Below, in pieces: positions 40,440-51,462 of a stretch of 64,000 bases of DNA (its first letter is position 1; each line of letters opens with the position of its first letter). The stretch is from an uncultured Bradyrhizobium sp. Its GTDB lineage: Bacteria; Pseudomonadota; Alphaproteobacteria; Rhizobiales; Xanthobacteraceae. Made by a program: the position numbers and the translations under genes. The notes under the pieces were generated by a model, which searched no databases, was not told the DNA's origin, and saw only the letters and a program-made list of their open reading frames with translations. The stretch is from the NCBI RefSeq assembly GCF_947648125.1, contig NZ_CANSMR010000008.1, positions 108,509 to 172,508 on the forward strand. The letters run 5' to 3'.

Positions 40440-40557
40440 CGTCATCCTGAGGTGCCGTAGCGAAGCGGAGGCCTCGAAGGGTGGCGGCTTAGCTCGGTGG
40501 CGGAGCCGGGGCCGTGCATCCTTCGAGGCTCGCTCCGCTCGCACCTCAGGATGACGG
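40440..40557. repeat. Palindromic repeat between nusB and thiL
   Basis: Ends CGTCATCCTGAGGTGC and GCACCTCAGGATGACG are perfectly complementary; inner parts GAGGCCTCGAAGG and CCTTCGAGGCTCG add to the hairpin. The right end stops 5 bp before the thiL start codon, so it has replaced the normal ribosome binding region. Confidence 0.88.
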
Positions 40558-40561
40558 GTTG

Positions 40562-41563
40562 ATGACCGAAGCAAGCAAACCGACCTCCGGCGAAGACTCC
40601 CTCATCGCGCGCTATTTCAAGCCGCTTGCGACGGACCCGGGCGCGTTCGGGCTCGACGACGACGCTGCCGCGCTGAGGGCGGCCGGCGAGGACATCGTCG
40701 TCACCACGGATGCGATCGTCGAGGGCGTGCATTTCCTTACCGATGATCCGCCCGATACGCTGGCGCGCAAGGCGCTGCGGGTGAACCTCTCCGACGTCGC
40801 GGCCAAGGGGGCTGTGCCGGCCGGCTTCGTGCTGACGCTGGCGCTGCGCCGCGCCGAGGAGGCCTGGCTCAAGCCGTTTGCCCGGGCGCTCGGCGAGGAT
40901 GCAGCCCATTTCGGCTGCCCGCTGCTCGGCGGCGACACGGTGTCGACGCCGGGCCCGCTGATGATCTCGATCACCGCATTCGGGCGACTGCCTCAGGGCA
41001 AGATGGTCCACCGCGCGGGGGCGAAGGCCGGCGACCGCGTGTTCGTGACCGGCACCATCGGCGATGCCGCGCTCGGTCTCGATGTGCTGCGGGGCGGTCC
41101 GGTCGCGGCGGCTCTGGCGGACGATACCGCCGGCCGGGATTTTCTTGCCGCCCGGTACCGTGTGCCGCAGCCGCGCAACGCACTTGCCAAGGCTGTCCGC
41201 AGCTACGCCAGCGCGGCGATGGACGTGTCCGACGGTCTCGCCGGCGATCTGGCCAAGCTTTGCGCAGCCAGTGGCGTGACGGCCGTGATCAACGTGCCGA
41301 GCATCCCTTTGTCGCCTGCCGCTGCGGGGCTGCTCGCACGCAAGGCGATCGGCATCGAGACCCTGGTCGCCGGCGGCGATGACTATGAGCTCTTGTGCGC
41401 GGTGCCGGGCGATCGCGCGGACGCCTTTCTGCGAGACGCACGGCAGGCCAAGGTCGCGGTCACCGCGATCGGTGGCCTCATTGCAGGCTTGTCACCGCCA
41501 AGCTTTCTCGACGGACAGGGCAGGGAACTGGCGCTGAAGCGCCTGTCCTACAGCCATTTCTAG
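40562..41563 (+). CDS. thiL: Thiamine-monophosphate kinase
   Basis: ThiL (333 residues) phosphorylates thiamine monophosphate to the active diphosphate. The N-terminal region shows ALIARYF-type SLIARYFKPLATDPGAFGL and DDAAALRAAGEDIVVTTDAI, VEGVHFLTDDPPD, the Mg-ATP site. Then LGGDTVSTPGPLMISITAFG and MDVSDGLAGDLAKLCAASG follow. ATG 40562 lies 5 bp from the end of a palindromic repeat and has no Shine-Dalgarno; translation may depend on coupling or on the repeat. Confidence 0.94.
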   Translation: MTEASKPTSGEDSLIARYFKPLATDPGAFGLDDDAAALRAAGEDIVVTTDAIVEGVHFLTDDPPDTLARKALRVNLSDVAAKGAVPAGFVLTLALRRAEEAWLKPFARALGEDAAHFGCPLLGGDTVSTPGPLMISITAFGRLPQGKMVHRAGAKAGDRVFVTGTIGDAALGLDVLRGGPVAAALADDTAGRDFLAARYRVPQPRNALAKAVRSYASAAMDVSDGLAGDLAKLCAASGVTAVINVPSIPLSPAAAGLLARKAIGIETLVAGGDDYELLCAVPGDRADAFLRDARQAKVAVTAIGGLIAGLSPPSFLDGQGRELALKRLSYSHF

Positions 41564-41786
41564 AACGTCCGGCCGAAACGCGCCGACTTTCCTTCTAAAT
41601 TGCTGCCGATATCGGCGTTTTCGGCCGTAGGTGGCGTTGCACAGCGGTAACGATTTTGGCAAGGTCGCGCCCGATTTGAGGCAATCCGTTTTTGGGGAGG
41701 ATTGTCCTCGCAAAATAAGCGCCTGCCGCCCCCTAGCGGCACAATGAAGGCGCGGGGGTTACATCAAGGATCTGAGGCAACATTCA

Positions 41787-43907
<2,121 letters not shown>

Positions 43908-43945
43908 GTTCTTGGCGCACTGAGCCGCGCGAAACGAACGAATGC

Positions 43946-43980
43946 AAAACCCCGCGGTGCGAGCCGCGGGGTTTTTGTTT
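43946..43980 (+). terminator. Rho-independent terminator of hppA
   Basis: ACCCCGCGG and CCGCGGGGT form a strong stem with loop TGCGAG, followed by TTTTTGTTT, about 40 bp after the hppA stop. Confidence 0.93.
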
Positions 43981-44001
43981 CAGGGGCGCGAAACATCGCG
44001 C

Positions 44002-44088
44002 CGTCATTGCGAGCGGAGCGAAGCAATCCATCGCTTCACAAGTGGGGAAATGGATCGCTTCGTCGCTGTCGCTCCTCGCGATGACGGT
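44002..44088. repeat. Palindromic repeat, same family as 9207-9293
   Basis: Ends CGTCATTGCGAG and CTCGCGATGACG, with inner AAGCAATCCAT and ATGGATCGCTT. It lies between the hppA terminator and a small gene. Confidence 0.86.
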
Positions 44089-44145
44089 GTATTCCGCCAA
44101 GGATACCCGCCAACAACCACACCCGAACAAAACGGAGATCAATCG

Positions 44146-44301
44146 ATGTCGCTCTCATCCGCCCGGAACTACGCGCTCCGCGCCTCCAAGTCGCAGGATC
44201 AGAAGGAGGCCATCGAGCTGCTGTCGCAGGCGATCATGGAGCTGGCGATGTCGATGGAAGCAACCGACGCCAAGATCAAGAAGATCAACAAGTCGTCGTA
44301 G
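44146..44301 (+). CDS. Small helical protein (51 aa)
   Basis: The product MSLSSARNYALRASKSQDQK, then EAIELLSQAIMELAMSMEAT and a basic C-terminus (KIKKINKSS), is a single amphipathic helical protein. CGGAG lies 8 bp before ATG 44146. I recall similar short proteins in Bradyrhizobium but know no function. Codon usage fits the genome. Confidence 0.65.
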   Translation: MSLSSARNYALRASKSQDQKEAIELLSQAIMELAMSMEATDAKIKKINKSS

Positions 44302-44321
44302 GAAGACTGTGACAGCGGCCG

Positions 44322-45329
44322 TCACTTGACCTCCATCTGGAGCCCTTCCTTCTCGATGATGGCGGCAAACTTCTTCGTCTCAGCGTCGACAAAATCCGAA
44401 AATTGTTGCGGCGTGCCGTAGTCGGCGCGGGCGCCCATGCCGGCGATGTTCTTCTTGACGTCGTCGCGCGCCAGCATCGCCTTGATCTGACGGTTCAGCT
44501 CGTCGACCACGGGCGCGGGCGCGGTCTTCGGAAGGAACACGCCGAACCACGAGGCGACATCGAATTTGGCGAGCTCCGGCGCGCCCTCGCGCATGACAGG
44601 CAGATTGGGCGCGGAGTCGCTGCGCTCGGCCGTGGTAACGCAGAGCCCGTTCAGCTTGCCGTCCTGCACCTGCGGCAGCGACGGATAGAGATTGTCGAAC
44701 AGGATCTGGATGTCGCCGGCGAGCCCGGCCTGCAGCGCGGGGCCCGCGCCGCGGAACGGCACATGCGTCATCTTCAGACCGGTGAGTTGCAGGAACCAGG
44801 CGCCGGTGAGGTGAGGGCTCTGTCCGGTGCCGGACGAGCCGTAGGTCAGCTTGTCGGGGTTCTTCTTCAGATAGGCGATCAGTTCGGGGATCGACTTGAT
44901 GCCGGTCGACGGATGTGCCGAGACGATGTTCGGAATCCGGATCATGTTGGAGACCGCCTGCAGCTGGTCAGCCTTGTAGGTCAGGTTCCTGAAGATGCTG
45001 AAGGCGATCGCGTTGGGGCCGGGATTGCCGATCAGGATGGTGTGGCCGTCGCCCTTGCTGCGCGCGACTTCTGATGTCCCGATGGTGCCGCCGGCGCCGG
45101 AGCGATTCTCCACCACGACCGACTGGCCCCAGAGCGGCTGCAAATGCGCCGCCAGCAGTCGCCCCATCACGTCGGTCGAGCCGCCAGCTGCCGCCGGCAC
45201 GATGATCCGAACCGTCTCGGTCGGTCGCCAGTCGCCGGCGCCGAGACTGGCACGCGGCAGGATCGACGCGGCCGCCAATGCGGCCGTGCCCGACAATACC
45301 GTACGACGGGAAAATCTCTTCGCTCTCAC
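44322..45329 (-). CDS. Bug/TctC-family periplasmic binding protein, Tat-type signal
   Basis: A 335-residue solute receptor. The N-terminus RAKRFSRRTVLSGTAALAAA has a twin-arginine-like motif (SRRTVL) and a hydrophobic core, so it may use Tat rather than Sec. The Bug fold is shown by VRIIVPAAAGGSTDVMGRLL, VVVENRSGAGGTIGTSEVAR and YGSSGTGQSPHLTGAWFLQL. It binds a small carboxylate or related compound. No TctAB permease genes adjoin it; the tctCBA set at 23-26 kb has its own receptor. It is thus an orphan receptor that might share a permease. Confidence 0.88.
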   Translation of the reverse strand: MRAKRFSRRTVLSGTAALAAASILPRASLGAGDWRPTETVRIIVPAAAGGSTDVMGRLLAAHLQPLWGQSVVVENRSGAGGTIGTSEVARSKGDGHTILIGNPGPNAIAFSIFRNLTYKADQLQAVSNMIRIPNIVSAHPSTGIKSIPELIAYLKKNPDKLTYGSSGTGQSPHLTGAWFLQLTGLKMTHVPFRGAGPALQAGLAGDIQILFDNLYPSLPQVQDGKLNGLCVTTAERSDSAPNLPVMREGAPELAKFDVASWFGVFLPKTAPAPVVDELNRQIKAMLARDDVKKNIAGMGARADYGTPQQFSDFVDAETKKFAAIIEKEGLQMEVK

Positions 45330-45423
45330 GCGCTTACCCCCTGCTCAGGCTTCTTGTTTACGAGCAAGCCTAGGGGACCGCTTGCCCGTGGGACAAGCGA
45401 CAAACTGGCGCAGTGCTTAAGCT

Positions 45424-45903
45424 CTAGTTGAAGCTCAGCAGCTTGAAGAGCGGTGTCAGGTAAGACATTTCCTGGCCCGACGTCGGCGTGGTCCGGCTGA
45501 CGAAGTCGAAGATCTTGCCGTCCTTCAGGCCGTAATTGGCGAGCCGGCGCACCTGGCGGTTCTTGTCGAAATAGACCGCGATGACGCGCTGGTCGACCAC
45601 GCGCTGGTTCATGAAGGCGACCGGCCGCGAGGTCCGCTGTGAGATGTAATAGAACACCTCGCCGTCGAGCGTTGCGACCGTCGAGGGCGTGCCGAGCACG
45701 ATCAGGACCTGATCCTGGCTCGCGCCGATCGGAATCTGCTCGAGCGCTCCGTCGGGCAGGATGTAGCCCTTCTGGAATTGCTCGCCGGCGCAGCCGCCGA
45801 GCGCGGCGGCGCAGAACAGACCAACGACCGCAATGGCGCGGAAGCGCGTGAAGAACCCGCGCGCGGAAGCCGTGCGAGACTGTCTTGGAAGAGTGTGGTT
45901 CAT
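45424..45903 (-). CDS. bamE: Outer-membrane assembly lipoprotein BamE
   Basis: A 159-residue lipoprotein with signal and lipobox AALGGCAGE (Cys about residue 38). The SmpA/OmlA/BamE domain covers residues 45-120: KGYILPDGALEQIPIGASQD, QVLIVLGTPSTVATLDGEVF and YYISQRT. It is an accessory subunit of the BAM complex that inserts beta-barrels. ATG 45903 (MNHTLPRQSR) is preferred over upstream starts since it gives a normal signal peptide. It is divergent from the cytochrome bc1 chaperone gene, an arrangement common in Rhizobiales. Confidence 0.9.
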   Translation of the reverse strand: MNHTLPRQSRTASARGFFTRFRAIAVVGLFCAAALGGCAGEQFQKGYILPDGALEQIPIGASQDQVLIVLGTPSTVATLDGEVFYYISQRTSRPVAFMNQRVVDQRVIAVYFDKNRQVRRLANYGLKDGKIFDFVSRTTPTSGQEMSYLTPLFKLLSFN

Positions 45904-46040
45904 CGGCGGAACTGATCCGTCCCCTTGCATCGGCCGGAGCATTGACGTACCGGGCAGCTCAATGGATTGCAATCATGCCGAGCTCCAATGGGCGAACCCT
46001 CAACAGGCGTCCTTTGGGGGGCCGGCAGCCGGAACCCGTC

Positions 46041-46592
46041 ATGCTTTGGCCGTTCAATCACTTCAGAAGACCCCGGATGCCCGCGCGCAGCACCATTGAG
46101 ACCATCTATGGCATGATCGTGACGCAGGCGCGAGAACCGTTATTTTACCGTGACTTGGGCGTTCCGGACACGGTTAATGGCCGTTTCGACCTGCTTCTGA
46201 TGCATCTGTGGCTGGTGCTGCGGCGACTCAAATCCGCGGAAGGCGGCGTCGGGCTGGCGCAGGCCCTGTTCGATCATTTCTGCATCGACATGGACGACAA
46301 CCTCCGGGAAATGGGCGTCGGCGACCTGACGGTGCCGAAGCGGATGCAGGCGTTCGGCGAGGCCTTCTACGGCCGTACCGCGGCCTATGATCTGGCGCTG
46401 ACCGACAGCGACGAGGCCCTGGCCCAGTCGTTCTGCAAGAACATCCTCAATGGTCAGAACATCGACAAGGCCCGCGAACTGGCCGTCTATGCCCGCGAGG
46501 CGATCGCCGAGTTGGCGCGCGCCGACCTCGCGGCACTGACCCAGGGGGCATGGCGCTTCCCGGCGCCGCAGGCTGCGGGGACCACGGCATGA
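46041..46592 (+). CDS. Ubiquinol-cytochrome c chaperone (CBP3-like)
   Basis: A 183-residue protein of the CBP3/UQCC1 family, which aids assembly of cytochrome bc1. The conserved core is IYGMIVTQAREPLFYRDLGV, PDTVNGRFDLLLMHLWLVLR and LAQALFDHFCIDMDDNLREM, GVGDLTVPKRMQ. ATG 46041 (MLWPFNHF) is the likely start. Its stop overlaps the start of the DUF177 gene, so both are co-translated. The pair is conserved next to bamE and plsX in alphaproteobacteria. Confidence 0.9.
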   Translation: MLWPFNHFRRPRMPARSTIETIYGMIVTQAREPLFYRDLGVPDTVNGRFDLLLMHLWLVLRRLKSAEGGVGLAQALFDHFCIDMDDNLREMGVGDLTVPKRMQAFGEAFYGRTAAYDLALTDSDEALAQSFCKNILNGQNIDKARELAVYAREAIAELARADLAALTQGAWRFPAPQAAGTTA

Positions 46593-47176
46593 GCGGCGGC
46601 AACACAGGGCGGCCAGATGCCGCGCGGGACCCTTGGCGCGTTCTCGTTAACGTCGCGCAGATCCCGGATACCGGGCTGCATCGCGAGATCGTGGCCGACG
46701 AGGCGACGCGCAAGGCGATCGCCGAGGTCGGCGAGTTGCGCGAGGTTCTCTCCGCGCATGCCGAGTTCGATCTGCAGCCCAAGCGCGACGGCAGCTACCA
46801 TGTCACCGGCCGGGTTTCGGCGAGAGTTGGGCAGACCTGCGTGGTGACGCTCGATCCGATCGAGAACGAGATCATTGAGCCGATCGACGTGGTGTTCGCG
46901 CCGCCCGAGCAGATCCCGGAGATGGCCGACCTCGTCGACGACGCCGAGGAAGGCGACGAGGAGACCCCGGACCCGCCGGAGCCGATCGTCGGCGGCTTCA
47001 TCGACATCGGCCGGCTCGCCACCGATGCGCTGTTTCTCGGCATCGACCCCTATCCTCGCAAGCCGGATGCGGTCTTTGAACAAGAGGTTGAAGCGCCTGA
47101 TCCGGAAAATCATCCCTTCGCTGCGCTGAAGGCGCTGAAGGAAAAGGCCGACGGCAAGAAGCCCAAGGGAAGTTGA
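46589..47176 (+). CDS. DUF177 (YceD-like) protein
   Basis: A 195-residue protein with the DUF177 core at about residues 60-150 (YHVTGRVSARVGQTCVVTLD, PIENEIIEPIDVVFAPPEQI) and an acidic stretch (DDAEEGDEETPDPPEPIVGG). The cysteine in QTCVVTL is the remaining one of the usual CxxC region. YceD proteins are linked to 23S rRNA or rpmF expression in several bacteria, but here no rpmF follows; plsX comes 321 bp later. ATG 46589 overlaps the preceding stop by 4 bp. Confidence 0.87.
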   Translation: MSGGNTGRPDAARDPWRVLVNVAQIPDTGLHREIVADEATRKAIAEVGELREVLSAHAEFDLQPKRDGSYHVTGRVSARVGQTCVVTLDPIENEIIEPIDVVFAPPEQIPEMADLVDDAEEGDEETPDPPEPIVGGFIDIGRLATDALFLGIDPYPRKPDAVFEQEVEAPDPENHPFAALKALKEKADGKKPKGS

Positions 47177-47497
47177 GGGAAGTTGAGGGCAGCCAGCGCC
47201 AACATTTGAGGGGATGGCTTGCCTGCAGGCCTGCGCGAGGGGTATTTCCGGTTACTTCAAGTATGTGTCATAATAGTTTGAAATATCATGTATTTCAGGT
47301 ATGTCTTGATGTGTTGCGTGACGGTTCGGCACCTCGGTTGTTTGTGGTCAAGAGGTTGTGTCGGACCGCGGACACGCTATTGTCGCGGCCCGGCCGGGGC
47401 GCGAGTTCGCGTTTCGCCGCGCGCCGTTGACGGCGGTGACTTCAAGCTCGCGGTCTTCGTCTGAAGGGCTGTGGGAGAGCAGGCTTCCGGGACGTTC
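47177..47497. other. 321-bp interval before plsX with an AT-rich island
   Basis: No gene is evident. Positions 47250-47325 are unusually AT-rich for this genome and contain a repeated element, TTCAAGTATGT (about 47256) and TTCAGGTATGT (about 47294), about 37 bp apart. It probably holds the plsX-fabH-ihfA promoter; the rest has no visible structure. Confidence 0.5.
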
Positions 47498-48559
47498 ATG
47501 CCTCATAAGGTTCGAATCGCGCTTGACGCCATGGGGGGCGATGTCGGCGCATCGGTGGTCATTCCCGGCGCCGCGATCTCGTTGAGCCGTCATCCCGACA
47601 GCGAATTCCTGCTGGTCGGAGACCGGGCCCAGATCGAGCCGGAGCTTGCGAAACATCCTGCGCTGAAGGCGGTATCGAAGGTGATCCATACCGACGTCGC
47701 GGTGAAGAATGACGAGAAGCCGAGCCAGGCGCTGCGGCGGACCCGCAGGGCGTCGTCGATGTGGCTGGCGATCGATGCGGTGAAGCACGGCGAGGCCGAC
47801 GTTGCGGTCTCCGCCGGCAACTCCGGCGCGCTGATGGCGATGGGCAGTATCAATCTGCGGACGTTGCCGGGCGTCGACCGCCCGGCGCTCGCTGCGGCGT
47901 GGCCGACGCTCCGAGGCGATTCGGTGGTGCTCGATCTCGGAGCCTCGATCGGCGGCGACGCCCGCCATCTGGCGACGCTCGCGGTGATGGGCAGCGCCAT
48001 GGCGAGCGTGCTGTTCAACCTCGAACGGCCGACCGTCGGCCTGCTCAATATCGGGTCCGAGGAGATCAAGGGGCACGGGGAAATCCGCGAGGCCGCCGAG
48101 ATGCTGCGCGCGATGAACGCGCCCCAGTTCAACTATATCGGCTTCGTCGAGGGCGATGCGATCGGCAAGGGGCTCGCCGACGTGATCGTGTCGGAAGGTT
48201 TCAGCGGCAATATCGCGCTCAAGGCCGCCGAGGGAACCGCGCGCCAGATGTTCACGCTATTGCGCGAGGCGATGTCGTCGAGCTGGCTGGCGCGGATCGG
48301 CTATCTGTTTGCCCGCGGCGCGTTCCAGAAGCTGCGCGACAAGCTCGATCCCAACAAGTCGAACGGCGGCCTGCTGCTCGGCCTGAACGGCGTGGTGGTC
48401 AAGAGCCATGGCGGCATCAACGCGGAAGGCTTTGCCTATGCGGTGGATGTTGGCTATGAGATGGCCCACTACGATCTCCTCACCAAGATCAATCAGATGC
48501 TCAACCGTGACGGCGGCGCCCTGGTAAAGGCGCAGACCGCGCAGGAGGCTGTCTCGTGA
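47498..48559 (+). CDS. plsX: Phosphate acyltransferase PlsX
   Basis: PlsX (353 residues) makes acyl-phosphate from acyl-ACP for phospholipid synthesis. Motifs are [20 protein letters not shown] at the N-terminus, [20 protein letters not shown] and [41 protein letters not shown] 47498 gives the canonical start ([15 protein letters not shown]). Its stop overlaps the fabH GTG start. The order plsX-fabH-ihfA-merR is widely conserved in alphaproteobacteria. Confidence 0.97.
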   Translation: MPHKVRIALDAMGGDVGASVVIPGAAISLSRHPDSEFLLVGDRAQIEPELAKHPALKAVSKVIHTDVAVKNDEKPSQALRRTRRASSMWLAIDAVKHGEADVAVSAGNSGALMAMGSINLRTLPGVDRPALAAAWPTLRGDSVVLDLGASIGGDARHLATLAVMGSAMASVLFNLERPTVGLLNIGSEEIKGHGEIREAAEMLRAMNAPQFNYIGFVEGDAIGKGLADVIVSEGFSGNIALKAAEGTARQMFTLLREAMSSSWLARIGYLFARGAFQKLRDKLDPNKSNGGLLLGLNGVVVKSHGGINAEGFAYAVDVGYEMAHYDLLTKINQMLNRDGGALVKAQTAQEAVS

Positions 48560-49533
48560 CTGCGATACGTTCGGTAGTGCTCGGCTGCGGCTCATATTTG
48601 CCGGAGCGGGTTTTGACCAACGCCGAACTGGCTCAGCGAATCGACACGTCGGATGACTGGATCGTGCAGCGCACCGGCATCAGCGAGCGGCACATCGCCG
48701 CCGATGACGAGTTCACTTCGCATCTCGCCATCAATGCCGCGCGCGCCGCGCTCGCCGATGCCAAGATCGACGCCCAGTCGATCGACCTCATCGTGCTGGC
48801 GACCTCGACGCCCGACAACACGTTTCCGGCGACCGCAGTCGCGGTCCAGCACGCGCTCGGCATCAACCACGGCGTCGCGTTTGATCTGCAGGCGGTGTGC
48901 TCCGGGTTCGTCTTTGCGCTGACCACCGCCGACAATTTCCTGCGCGCCGGCACCCACAAGCGGGCGCTGGTGATCGGCGCCGAAACCTTCTCGCGCATCC
49001 TCGACTGGAACGACCGCGGCACCTGTGTGCTGTTCGGCGATGGCGCCGGCGCGGTCGTGCTGGAAGCGCAGCAGCATTCCGGCACGACGGACGATCCCGG
49101 CGTGCTGACGACGCATCTGCGCTCGGACGGACGCCACAAGTCGAAGCTGTTCGTCGACGGGGGTCCCGGCTCGACCAAGACGGTCGGCCATCTCCGGATG
49201 GAAGGCCGCGAGGTATTCAAGCACGCCGTCGGCATGATCACCGATGTGATCGTCGATGCGTTCAACGCCACCGGCTTCACCGCCGACGACATCACCTGGT
49301 TCATTCCGCATCAGGCCAACAAGCGAATCATCGATGCCTCGGCCCACAAGCTGCATATTGCGCCGCAGAAGGTGGTCTTGACAGTCGACAAGCACGGCAA
49401 CACCTCGGCGGCCTCGATCCCGCTCGCGCTGTCGGTCGCCGTGAAGGACGGACGCGTCAAGAAGGGCGATCTGGTGCTGTTCGAGGCGATGGGCGGCGGC
49501 TTCACCTGGGGCTCGGCGCTCGTGCGCTGGTAG
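48556..49533 (+). CDS. fabH: Beta-ketoacyl-ACP synthase III
   Basis: FabH (325 residues) starts fatty acid synthesis by condensing acetyl-CoA with malonyl-ACP. The catalytic triad is visible: Cys in [16 protein letters not shown], His in [14 protein letters not shown] and Asn in [14 protein letters not shown]. The N-terminus [18 protein letters not shown] is typical. GTG 48556 is used with AGGAGG upstream, overlapping plsX by 4 bp. Length and residues are normal. Confidence 0.97.
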   Translation: MTAIRSVVLGCGSYLPERVLTNAELAQRIDTSDDWIVQRTGISERHIAADDEFTSHLAINAARAALADAKIDAQSIDLIVLATSTPDNTFPATAVAVQHALGINHGVAFDLQAVCSGFVFALTTADNFLRAGTHKRALVIGAETFSRILDWNDRGTCVLFGDGAGAVVLEAQQHSGTTDDPGVLTTHLRSDGRHKSKLFVDGGPGSTKTVGHLRMEGREVFKHAVGMITDVIVDAFNATGFTADDITWFIPHQANKRIIDASAHKLHIAPQKVVLTVDKHGNTSAASIPLALSVAVKDGRVKKGDLVLFEAMGGGFTWGSALVRW

Positions 49534-49663
49534 CGCATCGCCAAAGAGTATCGGCAGGTTGCCGGCATCTTTCCAGCGACCGGATGCTGGTCGCTGTTGA
49601 CCATTGCGCGCTAAGCTTTTAATTTCAGTCAAGAAATTGTTCGCCGAGAGTGCGGGGCAGGCG

Positions 49664-49999
49664 ATGACCACGGGAACCGGAAAAACAGTGACGCGCGTCG
49701 ATTTGTGCGAGGCGGTCTACCAAAAGGTAGGTCTGTCGCGCACGGAATCGTCGGCGTTTGTCGAGTTGGTGCTGAAGGAGATCACCGATTGCCTGGAGAA
49801 GGGCGAGACGGTGAAGCTGTCCTCATTCGGCTCCTTCATGGTGCGCAAGAAAGGCCAGCGTATCGGGCGCAATCCAAAGACCGGCACCGAGGTGCCGATC
49901 TCGCCGCGGCGTGTGATGGTGTTCAAGCCGTCGGCGATCCTGAAGCAGCGGATCAATGGCCACGTCGTCAGCAATGGCGACGGCAGCAAGGCCGACTAG
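49664..49999 (+). CDS. ihfA: Integration host factor subunit alpha
   Basis: IhfA (111 residues) pairs with IhfB to bend DNA. The protein shows [20 protein letters not shown], then [20 protein letters not shown] and the beta-arm region [20 protein letters not shown] with the intercalating Pro in RNPKTG. ATG 49664 follows GGGGCAGGC. The C-terminal NGDGSKAD tail is longer than in enterics. A palindromic repeat element begins at its stop codon, before the MerR gene. Confidence 0.95.
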   Translation: MTTGTGKTVTRVDLCEAVYQKVGLSRTESSAFVELVLKEITDCLEKGETVKLSSFGSFMVRKKGQRIGRNPKTGTEVPISPRRVMVFKPSAILKQRINGHVVSNGDGSKAD

Positions 50000-50101
50000 A
50001 GCGTTTTCAAGCGAAGTGGATACCCGGTTCGCGTGAAGAAGACGCGCCGAAACCAGAAACCGGAGCCCCATTCCGATTCAATCGGAACGGAAGGGGCTCC
50101 A
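49998..50101. repeat. Bradyrhizobium-type dispersed repeat with terminal hairpin
   Basis: The element begins AGAGCGTTTTCAAGCGAAGT, continues with GGTTCGCGTGAAGAAGACGC and ends in a large hairpin where GGAGCCCC (50062-50069) pairs with GGGGCTCC (50093-50100), with TTCCGATT/AATCGGAA inside. I recall this type as highly repeated in rhizobial genomes. Its left end reuses the ihfA stop codon. Confidence 0.82.
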
Positions 50102-50127
50102 GGCATTGAAGCCAGAGGAGCGGGCAT

Positions 50128-50724
50128 TTGGACAAGGCGCCGGATGCGTTCCGTACCATCAGCGAAGTCGCAGATGAGCTCGATATTCCCCAGCATGTGC
50201 TGAGATTCTGGGAAACGCGCTTCGCGCAGATCAAGCCGATGAAGCGCAGCGGCGGACGCCGCTATTATCGCCCCGACGACGTCGACCTGCTCAAGGGCAT
50301 CCGCCGGTTGCTCTACGGCGAGGGCTACACCATCCGCGGCGTGCAGCGGATCCTGAAAGAGCACGGCATCAAGTCGGTGCAGGGCATCGCCGACCAGACC
50401 GCGGCCGTGTCGTTCGGCGCGGTCGAGGAGGCGGTCGGCAACAGTATGGCCGAGCCCGACGATCTCGAGAGCAATGACGGCCTCGATTTCGACGGCGAGG
50501 AGGGCGACGGCGACGAGGGGGGAATCGACTACCGATTCGTCGATCCCGACGAGGACCCGATCCTGTCGACCTACAAGAAGGCGCACGCTCACCCGGGCAA
50601 GGCGTCCGCTGCGCCGCCGGTGCGGCCCTCCGTTCCACCAGCGGATCGGGAGCGGCTCGAACGCGCGCTGCAGGAGCTGGTCGCCTGCCGCCAGATGATC
50701 GACGCGGCGATGAAGGACGGCTAG
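50128..50724 (+). CDS. MerR-family transcriptional regulator
   Basis: A 198-residue protein with an N-terminal MerR winged helix (about residues 8-75): [40 protein letters not shown] and [20 protein letters not shown]. The remaining part is acidic ([19 protein letters not shown]) and Pro-rich, with a short helical end, and lacks a metal- or drug-binding domain. It occurs after ihfA in many alphaproteobacteria. The start is TTG 50128 with GAGGAG 7 bp upstream. A tRNA-Pro gene follows 85 bp downstream. Targets are unknown. Confidence 0.88.
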   Translation: MDKAPDAFRTISEVADELDIPQHVLRFWETRFAQIKPMKRSGGRRYYRPDDVDLLKGIRRLLYGEGYTIRGVQRILKEHGIKSVQGIADQTAAVSFGAVEEAVGNSMAEPDDLESNDGLDFDGEEGDGDEGGIDYRFVDPDEDPILSTYKKAHAHPGKASAAPPVRPSVPPADRERLERALQELVACRQMIDAAMKDG

Positions 50725-50808
50725 CCGCGGGAACCGGGGCCGGATTGCAGCCCTAAAGGGCCTGCTCCGCCTTGCGCGAACGCAGGATCGCAGCTAATGG
50801 AACGGCAT

Positions 50809-50886
50809 CGGAGCGTGGCGCAGCCCGGTTAGCGCACTAGTCTGGGAGACTAGGGGTCGGAGGTTCAAATCCTCTCGCTCCGACCA
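50809..50886 (+). tRNA. tRNA-Pro (anticodon GGG)
   Basis: A 78-nt cloverleaf. The acceptor stem pairs CGGAGCG (50809-50815) with CGCTCCG (50876-50882), followed by the discriminator A and an encoded CCA. The anticodon arm is CTAGT-CTGGGAG-ACTAG, giving anticodon GGG for CCC/CCU proline codons. The T arm GGAGGTTCAAATCCTCT has the TTCAAAT loop. Confidence 0.96.
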
Positions 50887-50949
50887 TTTTTCAAAGCATG
50901 CGATGTTTGAGGGCATTCGGGCGTCGTTTACGACCCGATGCGGCAATCG

Positions 50950-51462
50950 TCAGCTCTCGAAATCCATCGCGGCGATCAGGCAGGCCTTTTCCAGGCGGTT
51001 GTTGAGCATCGCAAGCTTGGCCGTGAACTCGGCCAGTTCGGCCTCGTTGAATTCCTCGAATACGGTCTTCTTGAACGCCTTGTGCTGGTCGGCGAGGCCC
51101 GCCAGATGCTTTCGGGTCTTGTCGGTCAACGACAGGCGGACCACGCGCGCATCGGCCGGAGAGGGCGCGCGACGCAGCAGTTCCTTCTGCTCGAGCAGCT
51201 TGGACTGCGTGGTCACGAACGACGGATCGACATGCAGCAGCTTCGACACCACGTTGATCGGTACGCCGTCATCCTTGTCGAGATCCGAGATTGCGATCAG
51301 GATCATCCATTGCGGACCGCTGACGCCGAGCGCCTTGCCCCAGAGCTGGCGGACCCGTTCGAGATGCGAGTTGATCGATGAGATCTCGAGCGTAAAGCGC
51401 TTGATGATGTCGAGATGCTCGATGGCGCGCAGGCGCGCCGGATCCTTCCTGGTCACTGACAC
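50950..51462 (-). CDS. MarR-family transcriptional regulator
   Basis: A 170-residue winged-helix protein. The DNA-binding region holds VSGPQWMILIAISDLDKDDG, INVVSKLLHVDPSFVTTQSK and LLEQKELLRRAPSPADARVV, the last being the wing. The start is GTG 51462 with GGGGAAG upstream. It ends 63 bp from the tRNA gene and reads away from the porin gene, so the 450-bp interval between may be a shared control region. Regulon unknown. Confidence 0.88.
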   Translation of the reverse strand: MSVTRKDPARLRAIEHLDIIKRFTLEISSINSHLERVRQLWGKALGVSGPQWMILIAISDLDKDDGVPINVVSKLLHVDPSFVTTQSKLLEQKELLRRAPSPADARVVRLSLTDKTRKHLAGLADQHKAFKKTVFEEFNEAELAEFTAKLAMLNNRLEKACLIAAMDFES

